Source: Corynebacterium pelargi
GTDB taxonomy: Bacteria > Actinomycetota > Actinomycetes > Mycobacteriales > Mycobacteriaceae
Direction of reading: 5' to 3'
DNA length: 64,000 bases
Assembly: GCF_014635485.1 (NCBI RefSeq)
Contig: NZ_BMCX01000001.1
Span: forward strand, 427,634-491,633
Shown here: one piece after another, positions 27,176 through 37,752 of the stretch
Numbering within the stretch: the first letter of the stretch is position 1
Layout of the letters: each line of letters begins with the position of its first letter
The notes under the pieces: model-generated
What the model saw: the letters and a program-made list of their open reading frames with translations, nothing else
What the model was told of the DNA's origin: nothing
The model's database searches: none
Program-made: the position numbers and the translations under genes

Positions 27176-27811
27176 TTATTCGACTGCTTCTTCCATCCAC
27201 GTGCTCCCCGCTTCTTGCAGCTTTGCTGCACCTGAGGTGAGCTCGGCAAGCAAGGCGCGGAGGTGATCGACGTGCTCTTCTTGTGCCCCAAGGGTCAGCG
27301 TGACTTTTTGGCCATAATCGCTTTGAAGCACCTGCACCCCTGCTGCTCTGAGTCGGGCTTCAACTGGGCCGGCTTGGGCGTGGCTTAATTGCACCTGATA
27401 AAGCCCAACCTGCGTGCGTCGCACGGTGCGTACTTGCTCTAAACCTAAGCTCACCGCCTCCGAATAGGCGTGGACTAGGCCTCCGGCGCCGAGTTTGATG
27501 CCCCCGAAATAACGCACCACCACCGCCACGATGTCTTCGATCCCACTGCCGCGCAGCACATCGAGCATGGGTTGGCCTGCCGTGCCAGATGGTTCCCCAT
27601 CATCGGAGGATCGCTCAATTGGTGTGAATCCTTCCTGATGGCAGATAAATGCACTGCAGTGATGCCGTGCATCTGGGTACGTGGCTTTGATGTCTGCAAT
27701 AAATGCGCGAGCTGCGTCTTCTGTATCGGCCCGGTGGATAAAACAAAGAAATTTCGAACGCTTAATTTCGAGTTCTGCGGTAAAGGTTTCTTCAACTGGG
27801 CACAGGTACAT
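27176..27811 (-). CDS. YigZ/IMPACT-family protein
   Basis: 211 residues. UPF0029 N-terminal domain: KRSKFLCFIHRADTEDAARAFI, DARHHCSAF, SDDGEPSGTAGQPML and VRYFGGIKLGAGGLVHAYSEA, followed by the C-terminal ferredoxin-like domain. Relatives bind translation factors or regulate proteolysis; the bacterial role is uncertain. It diverges from treZ across only 41 bp and has no ribosome site before its ATG, while a TACACT box lies 8 bp upstream, suggesting a leaderless mRNA. Confidence 0.9.
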   Translation of the reverse strand: MYLCPVEETFTAELEIKRSKFLCFIHRADTEDAARAFIADIKATYPDARHHCSAFICHQEGFTPIERSSDDGEPSGTAGQPMLDVLRGSGIEDIVAVVVRYFGGIKLGAGGLVHAYSEAVSLGLEQVRTVRRTQVGLYQVQLSHAQAGPVEARLRAAGVQVLQSDYGQKVTLTLGAQEEHVDHLRALLAELTSGAAKLQEAGSTWMEEAVE

Positions 27812-27818
27812 GCTTTCG

Positions 27819-27845
27819 CAGTGTATCTTTTGTGCTTTTACACTG
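27819..27845. promoter_or_regulatory. Symmetric divergent yigZ/treZ promoter region
   Basis: A 27-bp inverted repeat, CAGTGTA (819-825), 13-bp spacer, TACACTG (839-845), fills most of the 41-bp gap. Each arm provides a TACACT -10 box, one per strand, eight bases before the start codons of treZ and yigZ, so both transcripts could begin at or next to the ATG. The same repeat could be an operator covering both promoters. Confidence 0.5.
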
Positions 27846-27852
27846 GTGCATT

Positions 27853-29532
27853 ATGACCTTCCCAGCTTCTACCCGCCCTGATCAGCCCACCGCCGTGTGG
27901 GCACCACGAGCAGCCGACGTTTTATTGTGCGTCGAAGGCAACGAGATTCCCATGGCCACGCATCCACATGGGTGGTTCGCCTGCGATACGCGCCTTGAGC
28001 CTTCGCAGCGTTATGGATTCCGTCTTCGCTGCCCTGGGGCTAAAGATTTCGGGCCGGTTCTGCCTGATCCTCGAAGCCAGCGCCAACCCGATGGTGTGCA
28101 TGGCCTGAGTCAGGTCATCGATCCCGGAACTTGGGACGATCAGCATTGGCGTGGCAGGCCTTTGGCCGAAGAGGTGATCTATGAGCTTCATGTGGGCACC
28201 TTTAGCCCTGAGGGAACCTTCGCCGGTGTAGAAGATCGCTTGGATTATTTGCAGCAGCTTGGGGTTACGGCCATTGAGCTCATGCCGGTGCAGCCTTTTG
28301 GAGGCACTCGCAACTGGGGCTATGACGGCGTGGATTGGTTCGCCGTCCACGAAGCATATGGCGGGCCCGAGGGTTTGCGCTCGCTTGTTCATGCTTGCCA
28401 CCGCCGCGATATCAGCGTGATTTTGGATGTCGTGTTTAATCACTTCGGGCCCGATGGCAATTATCTTCCTGCCTTTGGCCCATATCTCAGCGACGCCACC
28501 ACGGGTTGGGGCGAGGCGGTGAATTTCTCCGGCCCCTATTCCGATGAGGTGCGTTTGTATTGCTTGGATGCAGCGCGCCAGTGGCTCGAAGATTTCCACA
28601 TTGATGGCCTTCGGCTCGACGCGGTGCACGCCTACGACGATCGCGGTGCGTGGTCAATCATGGAGCAGTTGCAGGCAGTTGCCGAGGACGTGGAAGCAAA
28701 AACTGGCAGGCACAAGTATCTGATTGCCGAAAGTGACCTCAATGATCCGCGCCTGATTTCCCCTTCGGGCTACGGCCTTGCTGGGCAGTGGGTCGATGAT
28801 ATTCACCACTGCATTCACACGCTCGTGTCCGGCGAGGACCAGGCCTACTATTCCGATTACGCCAAGGCAGGCATCGCGGGGCTTAAAAAGACGCTGGAGG
28901 ACATGTACTTTTTCCAAGGCAGCTTTTCGACGTTTCGCGCACGCACCCATGGCCGCGAACTCAGCGCCGATATTCGCCCCCAAGCCGGCATTACCTACAC
29001 CACTACGCATGATCAAACAGGCAACCGCGCACTCGGCGATCGTCCCTCTCAAAACTTAAGCGCTGAGCAACTCCGGCTCAAAGCGGCTTTGGTGCTGCTG
29101 AGCCCTTATGTTCCCATGTTGTTTATGGGTGAAGAATTCGCAGCTCAAAGCCCCTTCCCCTTCTTTTGTTCTCATGAATCAGCAGGGCTGAACCAGGCAA
29201 CCTCGCAAGGCCGGCTCGAAGAATTTGCACAGCATGGCTGGAAGCCAGAGGAGGTGCCAGATCCTGCCGATCCAGCAACCTTCGAGTCAGCGCGACTCAA
29301 TTGGGATTTCGACCAAGATCAAGAAGCGATGCTTTCTACCTATCGCGAGCTGATTGCGCTGCGCAAGAAGCACCGTCTTGCTCAGCGCGACTATGGCGAA
29401 TTTGAGGTCAGCACTGAGGGGCAGGTGCTGTACCTGCGCTATGAGCACTTGGAACTTCAGGCCAATTGCTCCGGCGCTGCCGATCACTCCCAGGGCCTAG
29501 GCCCTTGGGAGTATCGAATTCGGGAGTTCTAG
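27853..29532 (+). CDS. treZ: Malto-oligosyltrehalose trehalohydrolase
   Basis: Releases trehalose from maltooligosyl-trehalose made by TreY. 559 residues from ATG 27853. Seen: an N-terminal beta domain (VWAPRAADVLLCV), YELHVGTFSPEGTF, ELMPVQPFGGTRNWGYDGVDWFA, LDVVFNHFGPDGNY, GLRLDAVHAYDD (nucleophile Asp), IAESDLNDPR (acid Glu) and TYTTTHDQTGNRA. Its stop overlaps that of convergent ilvA by 4 bp (CTAG). The SFSTFRAR segment carries one copy of the dispersed word. Confidence 0.95.
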   Translation: MTFPASTRPDQPTAVWAPRAADVLLCVEGNEIPMATHPHGWFACDTRLEPSQRYGFRLRCPGAKDFGPVLPDPRSQRQPDGVHGLSQVIDPGTWDDQHWRGRPLAEEVIYELHVGTFSPEGTFAGVEDRLDYLQQLGVTAIELMPVQPFGGTRNWGYDGVDWFAVHEAYGGPEGLRSLVHACHRRDISVILDVVFNHFGPDGNYLPAFGPYLSDATTGWGEAVNFSGPYSDEVRLYCLDAARQWLEDFHIDGLRLDAVHAYDDRGAWSIMEQLQAVAEDVEAKTGRHKYLIAESDLNDPRLISPSGYGLAGQWVDDIHHCIHTLVSGEDQAYYSDYAKAGIAGLKKTLEDMYFFQGSFSTFRARTHGRELSADIRPQAGITYTTTHDQTGNRALGDRPSQNLSAEQLRLKAALVLLSPYVPMLFMGEEFAAQSPFPFFCSHESAGLNQATSQGRLEEFAQHGWKPEEVPDPADPATFESARLNWDFDQDQEAMLSTYRELIALRKKHRLAQRDYGEFEVSTEGQVLYLRYEHLELQANCSGAADHSQGLGPWEYRIREF

Positions 29533-30821
29533 AGCGAGACGAGATAAGAGTATTCGGCGGTGCCGGGTTCAAGGCGGCGGCACTCAATACGCGAGGCATC
29601 CATGCGCCGGATCAAACCGTCGAGATCCGTGGCGCGACCAAGCTGCAAACCAACCAAGGCGGTGCCGGTTTCGCGGTTGTTTCGCTTGAGGTACTCGAAA
29701 AGCGTGATGTCGTCGTCGGGGCCCAAAATATCGTTGAGGAAGGTGCGCAATTGCCCTGGTTCCTGGGGGAAATTGACCAAGAAGTAGTGCTTGAGGCCGC
29801 GGTGAACTAGGGAACGTTCCATTACTTCGCCGTAGCGAAGCACGTCATTATTGCCACCTGAGATGATGCACACCACCACCTGATCGGGCTTGAAGTTGAG
29901 CTCTTTGAGCCCCGTGACAGACAGTGCACCTGCAGGTTCGGCGATGATGCCCTCATTTTGATACAGGTCGAGCATCTCGGTACACACCGCGCCCTCGCTC
30001 ACGGTGAGGTTGTGTAACCTGCCCTTGTTCTTTTCAATGATGGCGAAGTTGATATCGCCGATCTTTTTTACCGCAGCGCCATCAACGAAGGGGTCAACCG
30101 TCGCCAAAGCAACGGGCTGATCTGCCTCTAACGCAGCCTGCAGTGATGGAGCACCTTCTGGCTCAACGCCAACAACGGAGGTGCGCGGGGCCATATCCGC
30201 CAGGTAGCTCAAGATGCCAGAGATCAGGCCTCCGCCGCCGACGGGCACCACCATCGAGTCGAGGGATTTACCCATGCTGGTCAATTGCGCAAGCACCTCG
30301 GCGGCAACAGTGCCCTGGCCGATAATGGTGTTGCGATCATTGAAAGGCTCGATGATGGTTGCACCAGTTGCGGCGGCATCCTCATGGGCCGCGGCTGAGG
30401 CCTCATCAAAGTTTGCGCCTACCACCACAAGTTCGACATTGCTGCCGCCGTGCACCATGATGCGATCGCGCTTTTGTTTCGGCGTTGCAGCAGGCACGTA
30501 GATGCGCCCCTGGATGCCCATGGTGCGACAGGCAAATGCCACGCCCTGGGCATGGTTGCCGGCAGAAGCAGTGACGATGCCTCGCTCACGCTGCTCGGGA
30601 GTCAGTTGGGAGATGGCATTGACCGCACCGCGGATTTTATAGGAGCGCACATCTTGGAGATCTTCACGCTTGAGATACACCTCTGCCCCGGTGAGCTCAG
30701 AGAGGCGAGCACAGTACTGCAGCGGTGTGGGCGCAATCGACGCCGAAATTCGTGCCTGCGCCATCTGGATATCGGCGGCATGAACATTTGCGTCCGGAAT
30801 CGACTGTGCATTTTCACTCAT
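29529..30821 (-). CDS. ilvA: Threonine dehydratase
   Basis: PLP enzyme making 2-oxobutyrate for isoleucine synthesis. 430 residues: catalytic domain with EDLQDVRSYKIRGA (PLP Lys), SAGNHAQGVA, PVGGGGLISG (phosphate cradle) and CIISGGNND, plus a C-terminal regulatory domain of about 90 residues, shorter than the E. coli double-ACT form and usual for corynebacteria. On the minus strand TAAACT lies nine bases before the ATG, so a leaderless or near-leaderless transcript is likely. Confidence 0.96.
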   Translation of the reverse strand: MSENAQSIPDANVHAADIQMAQARISASIAPTPLQYCARLSELTGAEVYLKREDLQDVRSYKIRGAVNAISQLTPEQRERGIVTASAGNHAQGVAFACRTMGIQGRIYVPAATPKQKRDRIMVHGGSNVELVVVGANFDEASAAAHEDAAATGATIIEPFNDRNTIIGQGTVAAEVLAQLTSMGKSLDSMVVPVGGGGLISGILSYLADMAPRTSVVGVEPEGAPSLQAALEADQPVALATVDPFVDGAAVKKIGDINFAIIEKNKGRLHNLTVSEGAVCTEMLDLYQNEGIIAEPAGALSVTGLKELNFKPDQVVVCIISGGNNDVLRYGEVMERSLVHRGLKHYFLVNFPQEPGQLRTFLNDILGPDDDITLFEYLKRNNRETGTALVGLQLGRATDLDGLIRRMDASRIECRRLEPGTAEYSYLVSL

Positions 30822-30888
30822 GGCCTACAGAGTTTAGCCCACTGCATTCAGCCTCGCGGTGAGCAGTGGGCTATGACGGCGCCAGGTT

Positions 30889-33800
30889 CTACCCCAGGAT
30901 GCCGGGGCCCATCGTCGCCTTCAGGTCACCCATGAGGCTTCCCGAGCGCTCTACTCGAAGATGCTCGCCGAGGATCATCAATCGCGATTCCTCGCCATGG
31001 ACAATATTGAGGTACACGTCCGATTCGCCCTTGTTATTGGCAAGCACTGCTTTGAGCTTGGCAATGTTTTCCAGTGAGCACTGATCGGTGCGCATTGTCA
31101 GTCGCAGCGGCAAGCCAGCACCCCCACCGGGGCCGAGCTCGGCGGCTTTGAGGTCATCGCCGAACAGCGAGGTGCGGTCATCTTTGACCGAGATATGTGC
31201 CTTGGCGACGATGATGTTGTCTTCGACGATTTGCGGGGCGACGATGGCATACAGCCTGCTAAACACCAGGAGTTCAACTTGGGCGCCGTTATAGTCTTCA
31301 ACCGTCACAATCGCCCAGGGCGAGCCGTCTTTTTTGCTGACTCGACGATCAACACCGGCGATAATTCCGCCGATCACCACCTCTGTGCCGTGGCGTAATT
31401 CGCCTTCAGAAATTGTGGTCAAAGGAGTATCGGTTTGAGCATCGAGGGCGTCTTGGAAGCCATCGAGGGGGTGGCCTGATACATACAGACCAAGCATCTC
31501 TCGTTCCAAGGCCAGCTCATGTTTGCGGTCCCAGTGCTGATCGGGCACCTGAACGGCGAAGACATTGGGGGCCTCATCATCCCCGCCGCCGAGTCCTGCA
31601 AAAAGATCGAATTGGCCTTTATCTGCGGCTTTCTTGGTGGCCAGAACTGAGTCCACCGCGTCTTCGTGGATGAGCATCAGGCCCTTGCGGGGATGCTCGA
31701 GTGAATCGAAGGCTCCGGCTTTGATCAAAGACTCAATCACGCGCTTGGAGCACGCCACGGTGGGGACTTTATCCAGGTAGTCGGAGAAGTCTTTGAAGTT
31801 GCCTTGCTCATCGCGAGCCTCGACAATCGCTTCAACCACATCGGCGCCAACATTGCGCACAGCACCTAGACCAAAACGGATGCGCTCTCCTACCGGCATG
31901 AAGTTCAAGCCGGATTCATTGACGTCTGGTGAAAGCACGGAAATGCCAAGGTGGCGACAATCGGCCAGATATAGCGCCGACTTATTCTTCTTATCGGCAA
32001 CGGAAGTCAGCAGCGCAGCCATGTATTCGGCGGTGTAGTTGGCCTTCAAGTAGGCAGTCCAATAAGACACCAGCCCATAACCGGCGGCGTGCGACTTATT
32101 AAAGGCGTAGGAGGCGAAGGGTTCGATGGTGCCCCACAGCGCATCCACGGCGGCTTTGGAAAAGCCATTGTCGAACATGCCTTGGGAAAACTTCGCGTAT
32201 TCCTTCGCCAGCACTTCGGGCTTCTTTTTACCCATGGCCTTACGGAATCCATCGGCTTCACCGGCGGTGTAATTGGCGAGCTTGCGAGAGATCTCCATGA
32301 TCTGCTCTTGGTACACGATCAGACCATAGGTTTCTTCCAGGATGTCTTTGAGTGCTTCTTCAAGCTCGGGGTGAATCGGCTCAATGGGTTTACGCCCGTT
32401 TTTGCGGTCGGCGTAGTCATTGTGGGCGTTCACACCCATAGGTCCTGGGCGATACAGCGCCAGGGATGCAACGATGTCGTTGAAGCCTGTCGGCTGCATG
32501 CGCTTGAGCAGCTCCTGCATACCGCCCGAGTCGAGCTGGAACACGCCAAGAGTATGGCCACCCGAAAGCAGCTCATAGACCTTTGGGTCATCGGTTTCGA
32601 GCGCTTCGAGGTCTACCTCTTCGCCGCGGTTGGCTTTAATATTTTCAAGAGCATCGCCGATCACGGTGAGGTTACGCAGACCCAAGAAGTCCATCTTGAG
32701 CAAGCCGATTGCTTCGCAGGCCGGATATGGCCAGCCGGTAATCAAGGCTCCATCGGCAGGGCGCTTCCACATAGGAATGTGATCAAGCAGCGGCACGCTG
32801 GCCATAATCACCGCACAGGCGTGCACACCGGGTTGGCGAATCACACCCTCGAGGCCCACAGCCGTTTCATAGATCTTCTGTACGTCCGGGTCGGTTTCGA
32901 TGAGTTTGCGCACCTCACCGGCCTCGGCATAGCGCGGGTGATTCGGGTCCTTGATGCCCGAAAGCGGAATATCTTTTGCCATGATCGCCGGCGGTAATTC
33001 CTTGGTGATCATATCGGCGATCTGGTAGCCCGGTTGGCCGTATTGCACGCGGGCTGAGTCTTTGATGGCCTGTTTGGTTTTCACCGTGCCGAAGGTGATC
33101 ACCTGGGCAATTTTGTCTTCGCCCCAACGATTGGAGGCATAGCGAATCATCTCACCGCGACGGCGATCATCGAAGTCGATATCGATATCCGGTGCCGAGG
33201 GGCGCTCGGGGTTGAGGAATCGCTCGAACAGCAGACCGTGCTCGATGGGGTCGATATTGGTGATGGTCAGCGCGTAGGCCACCAAAGCACCGGCGGCAGA
33301 ACCACGGCCGGGACCAACGCGAATGCCGATGGATCGCGCGTGCTTAATCAGCTCGGCAACGATCAGGAAGTAGGAGGGATAACCCTTCATGTCGATCACG
33401 TCGATCTCGTAATCGGCACGATCGATATATTCCTTGGGCACCTCGCCGCCGTCGAAACGCTCCTTGAGCCCTTCGATCACTTCATGGCGTAGCCAACTGG
33501 TGGGGGTGTGTCCTTCTGGCACATCGGCGATGGGCATTCGGTCGTGCGGGTGTGCTTCCCAGATTTCGCCGTAGTCTTGCACGCGTTCTGCGATCCACAA
33601 GGTGTTATCGCAGCCATCGGGTACGGTGTCGTCCCAAATTTCGCGCATCTGCTGCGCCGATTTGATGTAGTAGCCGGTGCCATCAAATTTGAAGCGGTCT
33701 GGATCATTCAGCGTTTTTCCGGTTTGCACACACAACATCGCCTCGTGTGCTTTGGCCTGAGATTCCAACACATAGTGGCAGTCGTTGGTCACCAGTGGTG

Positions 33801-34449
33801 GAAGATCCAGCTTGCGTCCGATTTCTAGCAACTCGCTACGGACTCGGCGCTCAATATCGAGGCCGTGGTCCATGAGCTCTAGAAAATAATTGTCTTTGCC
33901 ATAGATGTCCTGCCACATCGCGGCTGCCTCAAGTGCGGCATCGAATTGCCCGAGGCGAAGACGCGTTTGCACATCACCTGAAGGGCAGCCGGTGGTGGCG
34001 ATGATGCCGGATGCGTGTTCTGCAATCAGCTCAGCGTCCATACGAGGCCACTTGCCAAGCTGGCCTTCATAGGAGGCCATGGAGGAAAGATAAAAGAGGT
34101 TATGCAGCCCCTCGGCGTTTTCGGCAAGCATGGTTTGGTGCAAATAGGCACCGGAGGCGGAAACGTCATCGCTTTTTTGGTGCATCTCGCCCCAACGAAT
34201 GCGGTTTTTATTAAAGCGCGATTCAGGTGCCAGATAGGCTTCGATGCCGATAATTGGTTTGACGCCGGCATCGCACATGGCGTGATAGAACGCATCGGTG
34301 CCAAACATATTGCCGTGGTCAGTCATGCCCACGGCCGGCATCTTTTGCCGCGAAACTTCCTCGGCCAACATATCCACCTTCGCCATACCGTCGAGCATGG
34401 AGTACTCGGTGTGGTTGTGCAGGTGTACAAAGGAGGATTGTTTCGCCAT
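30889..34449 (-). CDS. dnaE: DNA polymerase III alpha subunit
   Basis: Replicative polymerase, 1186 residues from ATG 34447-34449 ([17 protein letters not shown]), which matches the family start; the frame is open for 16 codons more. Seen: N-terminal PHP domain ([25 protein letters not shown]), the catalytic aspartates in [26 protein letters not shown], the [10 protein letters not shown] region, and a C-terminal OB fold ([20 protein letters not shown]). DnaE1 type. TAGACT lies eight bases upstream of the ATG, suggesting leaderless transcription. Confidence 0.97.
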   Translation of the reverse strand: MAKQSSFVHLHNHTEYSMLDGMAKVDMLAEEVSRQKMPAVGMTDHGNMFGTDAFYHAMCDAGVKPIIGIEAYLAPESRFNKNRIRWGEMHQKSDDVSASGAYLHQTMLAENAEGLHNLFYLSSMASYEGQLGKWPRMDAELIAEHASGIIATTGCPSGDVQTRLRLGQFDAALEAAAMWQDIYGKDNYFLELMDHGLDIERRVRSELLEIGRKLDLPPLVTNDCHYVLESQAKAHEAMLCVQTGKTLNDPDRFKFDGTGYYIKSAQQMREIWDDTVPDGCDNTLWIAERVQDYGEIWEAHPHDRMPIADVPEGHTPTSWLRHEVIEGLKERFDGGEVPKEYIDRADYEIDVIDMKGYPSYFLIVAELIKHARSIGIRVGPGRGSAAGALVAYALTITNIDPIEHGLLFERFLNPERPSAPDIDIDFDDRRRGEMIRYASNRWGEDKIAQVITFGTVKTKQAIKDSARVQYGQPGYQIADMITKELPPAIMAKDIPLSGIKDPNHPRYAEAGEVRKLIETDPDVQKIYETAVGLEGVIRQPGVHACAVIMASVPLLDHIPMWKRPADGALITGWPYPACEAIGLLKMDFLGLRNLTVIGDALENIKANRGEEVDLEALETDDPKVYELLSGGHTLGVFQLDSGGMQELLKRMQPTGFNDIVASLALYRPGPMGVNAHNDYADRKNGRKPIEPIHPELEEALKDILEETYGLIVYQEQIMEISRKLANYTAGEADGFRKAMGKKKPEVLAKEYAKFSQGMFDNGFSKAAVDALWGTIEPFASYAFNKSHAAGYGLVSYWTAYLKANYTAEYMAALLTSVADKKNKSALYLADCRHLGISVLSPDVNESGLNFMPVGERIRFGLGAVRNVGADVVEAIVEARDEQGNFKDFSDYLDKVPTVACSKRVIESLIKAGAFDSLEHPRKGLMLIHEDAVDSVLATKKAADKGQFDLFAGLGGGDDEAPNVFAVQVPDQHWDRKHELALEREMLGLYVSGHPLDGFQDALDAQTDTPLTTISEGELRHGTEVVIGGIIAGVDRRVSKKDGSPWAIVTVEDYNGAQVELLVFSRLYAIVAPQIVEDNIIVAKAHISVKDDRTSLFGDDLKAAELGPGGGAGLPLRLTMRTDQCSLENIAKLKAVLANNKGESDVYLNIVHGEESRLMILGEHLRVERSGSLMGDLKATMGPGILG

Positions 34450-34556
34450 GGTTAAGCAGTCTACTGGTCTTGGCAACTTCGCCACTTTGCCCAGCACAGG
34501 GGCAAGTTTTCACCCGTTGCCCCTTCGAGGTAATACCCGAGGGTAGGTTAAGTGCC

Positions 34557-35417
34557 GTGTTCTTTGGCATCTTCGCGTACCTGCTGTGGGGGTTATTTCC
34601 TGCCTACTTCCCCCTGCTAGAACCAGCAGCGCCCCTGGAAATTATTGCCCACCGGATCATTTGGACGCTGGTGTTTATGGCAGGCGTGCTCACCTTCACG
34701 CGTCGTTGGCATGAGCTGTTCCGGGCATCGCCACGCACCTGGCTTCGCCTGAGTGCGTCGGGGTTGTTGATTGCCGTGAATTGGCTGGTGTACGTCATTG
34801 CCGTCAATTCCGGCCACGTGGCCGATGCGGCGCTGGGTTATTTCATTAATCCCCTGGTAAGCGTGGTGCTCGGTGTGGTGTTTTTGCACGAGCGCCTTCG
34901 ACGCTTGCAGGTCTTCAGCGTTGGCATTGCAGCGGCAGCGGTGTTGCTTTTGACCATTGTTGGTGGCCAGCCACCCATCATGGGCCTGCTGCTCGCCTTT
35001 TCCTTTGGGCTTTATGGGCTCGTGAAAAAGGGCGTGAGCGTCTCGCCTCAGGCATCGGTGACTGCGGAGACGATTGTGACAGCGCCGTTTGCGCTCGGCT
35101 ACGTGGCGTGGCTCGAGGCTTCCGGCAGCAATAGTTTTGCGGCACACGGCGTAGACCACGCGCTGCTTTTGGTGTCTACCGGTGTTGTCACTGCCGTGCC
35201 GTTGTTGTTATTCGGCGCGGCAGCCAAGCGCATCCCCTTGGCCACCATTGGCATGCTCCAGTACATCACGCCGACCATGCAGATGCTTTGGGCTGTGTTT
35301 ATCATGCACGAGCACCTCAGCACGGTTCGCTGGATAGGCTTTGTGGTGATTTGGGTATCCGTGGCGCTGTATTTGATTGACTTAAGTATTAGGCAGCGGG
35401 GGCGCGCACGAGGGTGA
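34557..35417 (+). CDS. rarD: RarD-type EamA permease
   Basis: 286 residues from GTG 34557, preceded at about 10 nt by GAGGGTAGG; an upstream ATG at 34470 would add a hydrophilic stretch not found in the family. Ten predicted membrane helices in two EamA repeats: FAYLLWGLFPAYFPLL, LEIIAHRIIW, NWLVYVIAVNSGHVADAALGYFINPLV (RarD signature region), LQYITPTMQ. Drug/metabolite transporter superfamily; substrate unknown. Its end overlaps the next convergent gene by 29 bp. Confidence 0.87.
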   Translation: MFFGIFAYLLWGLFPAYFPLLEPAAPLEIIAHRIIWTLVFMAGVLTFTRRWHELFRASPRTWLRLSASGLLIAVNWLVYVIAVNSGHVADAALGYFINPLVSVVLGVVFLHERLRRLQVFSVGIAAAAVLLLTIVGGQPPIMGLLLAFSFGLYGLVKKGVSVSPQASVTAETIVTAPFALGYVAWLEASGSNSFAAHGVDHALLLVSTGVVTAVPLLLFGAAAKRIPLATIGMLQYITPTMQMLWAVFIMHEHLSTVRWIGFVVIWVSVALYLIDLSIRQRGRARG

Positions 35418-35928
35418 TGCCGAAGTGACCCCATGCGGCGTCGTCAGGCAAGGCTTCAATGGCAGCGATATCGGGTTGGGCTGCAAGCTCGCGAAGCGTG
35501 AGCAGTTCTTCTCGTACTACGGCTGCCTGCAGCGGCGCATCCTTGGCTCCAGCAAAGGATTGGTAGCGCCGGATCACGTCGGCACGCCCCTCGGGCGCTA
35601 CGGGCTCCGGCAAGGCAAGTGGCGCGCTGGAATCGAGCACGACGGCATTGACTCGGCCAATTGGTTCTAAGGTTTGTTCAGCGCTTGTTGGGCTCAGCGG
35701 TTGCTGGAAGGTGATGAGCGCAAAGCGTTCGCCTCGGCCTTCAAGGGTGCGTGTTGCGCGGTCTTGGTATTGCTGGAAGGTTTCTTCTTCCTGCTTTCCA
35801 AGCACATCTCCGTTATGCATCGTGGTCTGAGTGCCTGGTTGATTGCCAGCGAGTACAACGAGCAGGATCACGAGGGCAAGCAGGCTGCCGATGGCAATAA
35901 TAAAGCGAGCGCGGTCTGTGGTGTCCAC
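35389..35928 (-). CDS. Single-pass membrane protein of unknown function
   Basis: 179 residues. One N-terminal helix at about 9-28 (FIIAIGSLLALVILLVVLAG) after a short positively charged start, then a soluble extracytoplasmic domain with Gln/Glu-rich coil (EEETFQQYQDRATRTLEGRGER) and a C-terminal part ending GHFGITLVRAPAA. No lipobox. I do not recognise the domain. Its last 29 bp overlap rarD tail to tail. Confidence 0.75.
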   Translation of the reverse strand: MDTTDRARFIIAIGSLLALVILLVVLAGNQPGTQTTMHNGDVLGKQEEETFQQYQDRATRTLEGRGERFALITFQQPLSPTSAEQTLEPIGRVNAVVLDSSAPLALPEPVAPEGRADVIRRYQSFAGAKDAPLQAAVVREELLTLRELAAQPDIAAIEALPDDAAWGHFGITLVRAPAA

Positions 35929-35952
35929 GCTCGCTTATTGTAATTGTCGGTG

Positions 35953-36162
35953 TTATTTGCGCTTACAGGTGTTGATGCCAAAGAGGGTGTATGCGGGGCA
36001 GAATCCCGAAAATGCCGTTCCGGCAAGCACCACGGTCACGATGGCGAGCACCACGCCGAGTACGGTTTTATCGCCATTAAATGCCGCAAATGCGCCGATG
36101 GCAGCCAATACTGCTGCTGCGCCACGGATCGCGCGATCCGTGTTGTTTTCGTTTCGCTTCAT
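35953..36162 (-). CDS. DUF2892-like small membrane protein
   Basis: 69 residues. Seen: basic start MKRNENNTDRAIRG, two hydrophobic helices, and the C-terminal motif SGFCPAYTLFGINTCKRK with two cysteines. This GxCPxY(x)LFGxxTC pattern is typical of the DUF2892/YgaP membrane domain, sometimes linked to sulfur or rhodanese proteins; no rhodanese domain is fused here. It lies 24 bp upstream of the start of the 35389-35928 gene. Confidence 0.82.
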   Translation of the reverse strand: MKRNENNTDRAIRGAAAVLAAIGAFAAFNGDKTVLGVVLAIVTVVLAGTAFSGFCPAYTLFGINTCKRK

Positions 36163-36251
36163 AGTTTCTAAGCATAAAAAGTGCTACCGCCGCCCACATG
36201 CGGTTTCGCCTGTGATCCGCAACTCAGCTAGCAACCCCGAAAGCGCGCATC

Positions 36252-37175
36252 CTAGCCGGCTCGCAGCACGTCGAGCGCGTGCTGGAGATCATCGGGATAA
36301 GGGGACTCGATTTCCATCCAGCGGCCATCGGCTGGGTGGTGGAAGCCCAAGCTCACCGCGTGCAGCCATTGGCGATCAAGCCCCAAGCGTTGCGCCAGTT
36401 TCGCATCCGAGCCATACATGGGATCTCCGCAGCAAGGATGATGCAAAGCCGAGGTGTGAACGCGGATTTGGTGGGTGCGTCCGGTTTCGAGGTGGATTTT
36501 TAAAAGCGAGGCCTCTGCAAAAGCCTCGATGGTTTCATAGTGGGTCACGGCGTGCTTGCCATCGCTGGTGACGGCAAAGCGCCACCCTGCTGAAGGGTGC
36601 CGGCCAATTGGGGCTTCGATGGTGCCTTGAAGTGGATCCATGTGGCCTTGCACCAGCGCGTGATAGGTCTTAGATACCGTGCGCTGCTTGAAAGCGCGCT
36701 TGAGCACCGAGTAGCCGCGTTCGCTGGCCGCCACCACCATCACCCCGGAGGTGCCGACATCGAGGCGTTGGACAATGCCTTTGCGTTCTGGTGGCCCGGA
36801 AGTGGAGATGCGAAATCCTGCCGCAGCGAGGCCGCCGATCACGGTGGGGCCTTCCCAACCCAAGGTGGGGTGCGCGGCCACGCCCACGGGCTTGTTCACT
36901 GCGATCAGATCCTCATCGGAGTAGAGAATATCCATGCCCTCGATGAGTTCTTCTTTGGGCTCAAGATCGGGTACTTCCGGCAGGGTGACTTCCAGCCATG
37001 CCCCTTCGTGGAGGCGATCAGATTTGGCCACAGCGGAGGCGTCGACAAGCACATCTCCTGCCTGGGCAAGTTCAGCGGCGGCGGTGCGGGAGATGCCGAA
37101 TAATTTGGAAATCGCTTGATCTACCCGCAAGCCCGCAAGGCCTTCGGGGACGAATAATTGGCGCTGATCACGCAT
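36252..37175 (-). CDS. RluD-family 23S rRNA pseudouridine synthase
   Basis: 307 residues from ATG 37173-37175; an in-frame GTG at 37184 is also possible. N-terminal S4-like domain ([26 protein letters not shown]), then the catalytic domain with [26 protein letters not shown] (catalytic Asp in RLDVGTSG), YHALVQGH and [12 protein letters not shown]. The start overlaps the lspA stop by 8 bp, the usual lspA-rluD pairing. Target site in 23S rRNA not determinable here. Confidence 0.94.
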   Translation of the reverse strand: MRDQRQLFVPEGLAGLRVDQAISKLFGISRTAAAELAQAGDVLVDASAVAKSDRLHEGAWLEVTLPEVPDLEPKEELIEGMDILYSDEDLIAVNKPVGVAAHPTLGWEGPTVIGGLAAAGFRISTSGPPERKGIVQRLDVGTSGVMVVAASERGYSVLKRAFKQRTVSKTYHALVQGHMDPLQGTIEAPIGRHPSAGWRFAVTSDGKHAVTHYETIEAFAEASLLKIHLETGRTHQIRVHTSALHHPCCGDPMYGSDAKLAQRLGLDRQWLHAVSLGFHHPADGRWMEIESPYPDDLQHALDVLRAG

Positions 37176-37677
37176 GGGGCTCACCAGCTTTGGCTCGGCG
37201 GTCTTGGATGAACATGCCGATGACGAACACCACTACCCCGCAGGTGATTGCCGAATCCGCAAGGTTAAACACTGCGAAATTGCCCACCGAGATGAAATCG
37301 ACCACGTGGCCCACGAAGAAGCCGGGGGCGCGAAAGAGCCTGTCAATGACGTTGCCAAGGGCACCGCCTGCCATGAGGGCTAACCCGATGGCAGACCAGC
37401 GATCGTTGACCCGGTGACCAAATAACAGCACCGCAAAGACAAAGACGAGCTGGATGGTGGTAAAGATCCACGTGGCGCCTTCACCAAAGGAAAAGGCTGC
37501 GCCGGAGTTGAACAATAGGCGGAAGCGGAACCAGTCTCCGATGAGGTAGTGCACCTGACCACCTTGGAGATGGTGCAACATATATTCCTTGACCAATTGA
37601 TCGATCACTGCCACTACAGCGATGATCGGAATCATCAACCAGCGATTCTTGCTCGTACTCCTTACATTTCGCGTCAC
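37168..37677 (-). CDS. lspA: Signal peptidase II (lipoprotein signal peptidase)
   Basis: Cleaves diacylated prolipoproteins before the lipobox cysteine. 169 residues from GTG 37675-37677; a TTG ten codons earlier is possible. Four membrane helices with [22 protein letters not shown] (first catalytic Asp) and FNLADSAIT (second catalytic Asp). Works with lgt on the lipoproteins encoded in this window. Overlaps the pseudouridine synthase gene. Confidence 0.94.
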   Translation of the reverse strand: MTRNVRSTSKNRWLMIPIIAVVAVIDQLVKEYMLHHLQGGQVHYLIGDWFRFRLLFNSGAAFSFGEGATWIFTTIQLVFVFAVLLFGHRVNDRWSAIGLALMAGGALGNVIDRLFRAPGFFVGHVVDFISVGNFAVFNLADSAITCGVVVFVIGMFIQDRRAKAGEPHA

Positions 37678-37752
37678 GGCCTTTATCTTTGCAAACTCAG
37701 CGCACAAAGTGCCAACTGAACAGCCCTCATCAGCATCAGCCGGTGCGGTAAC

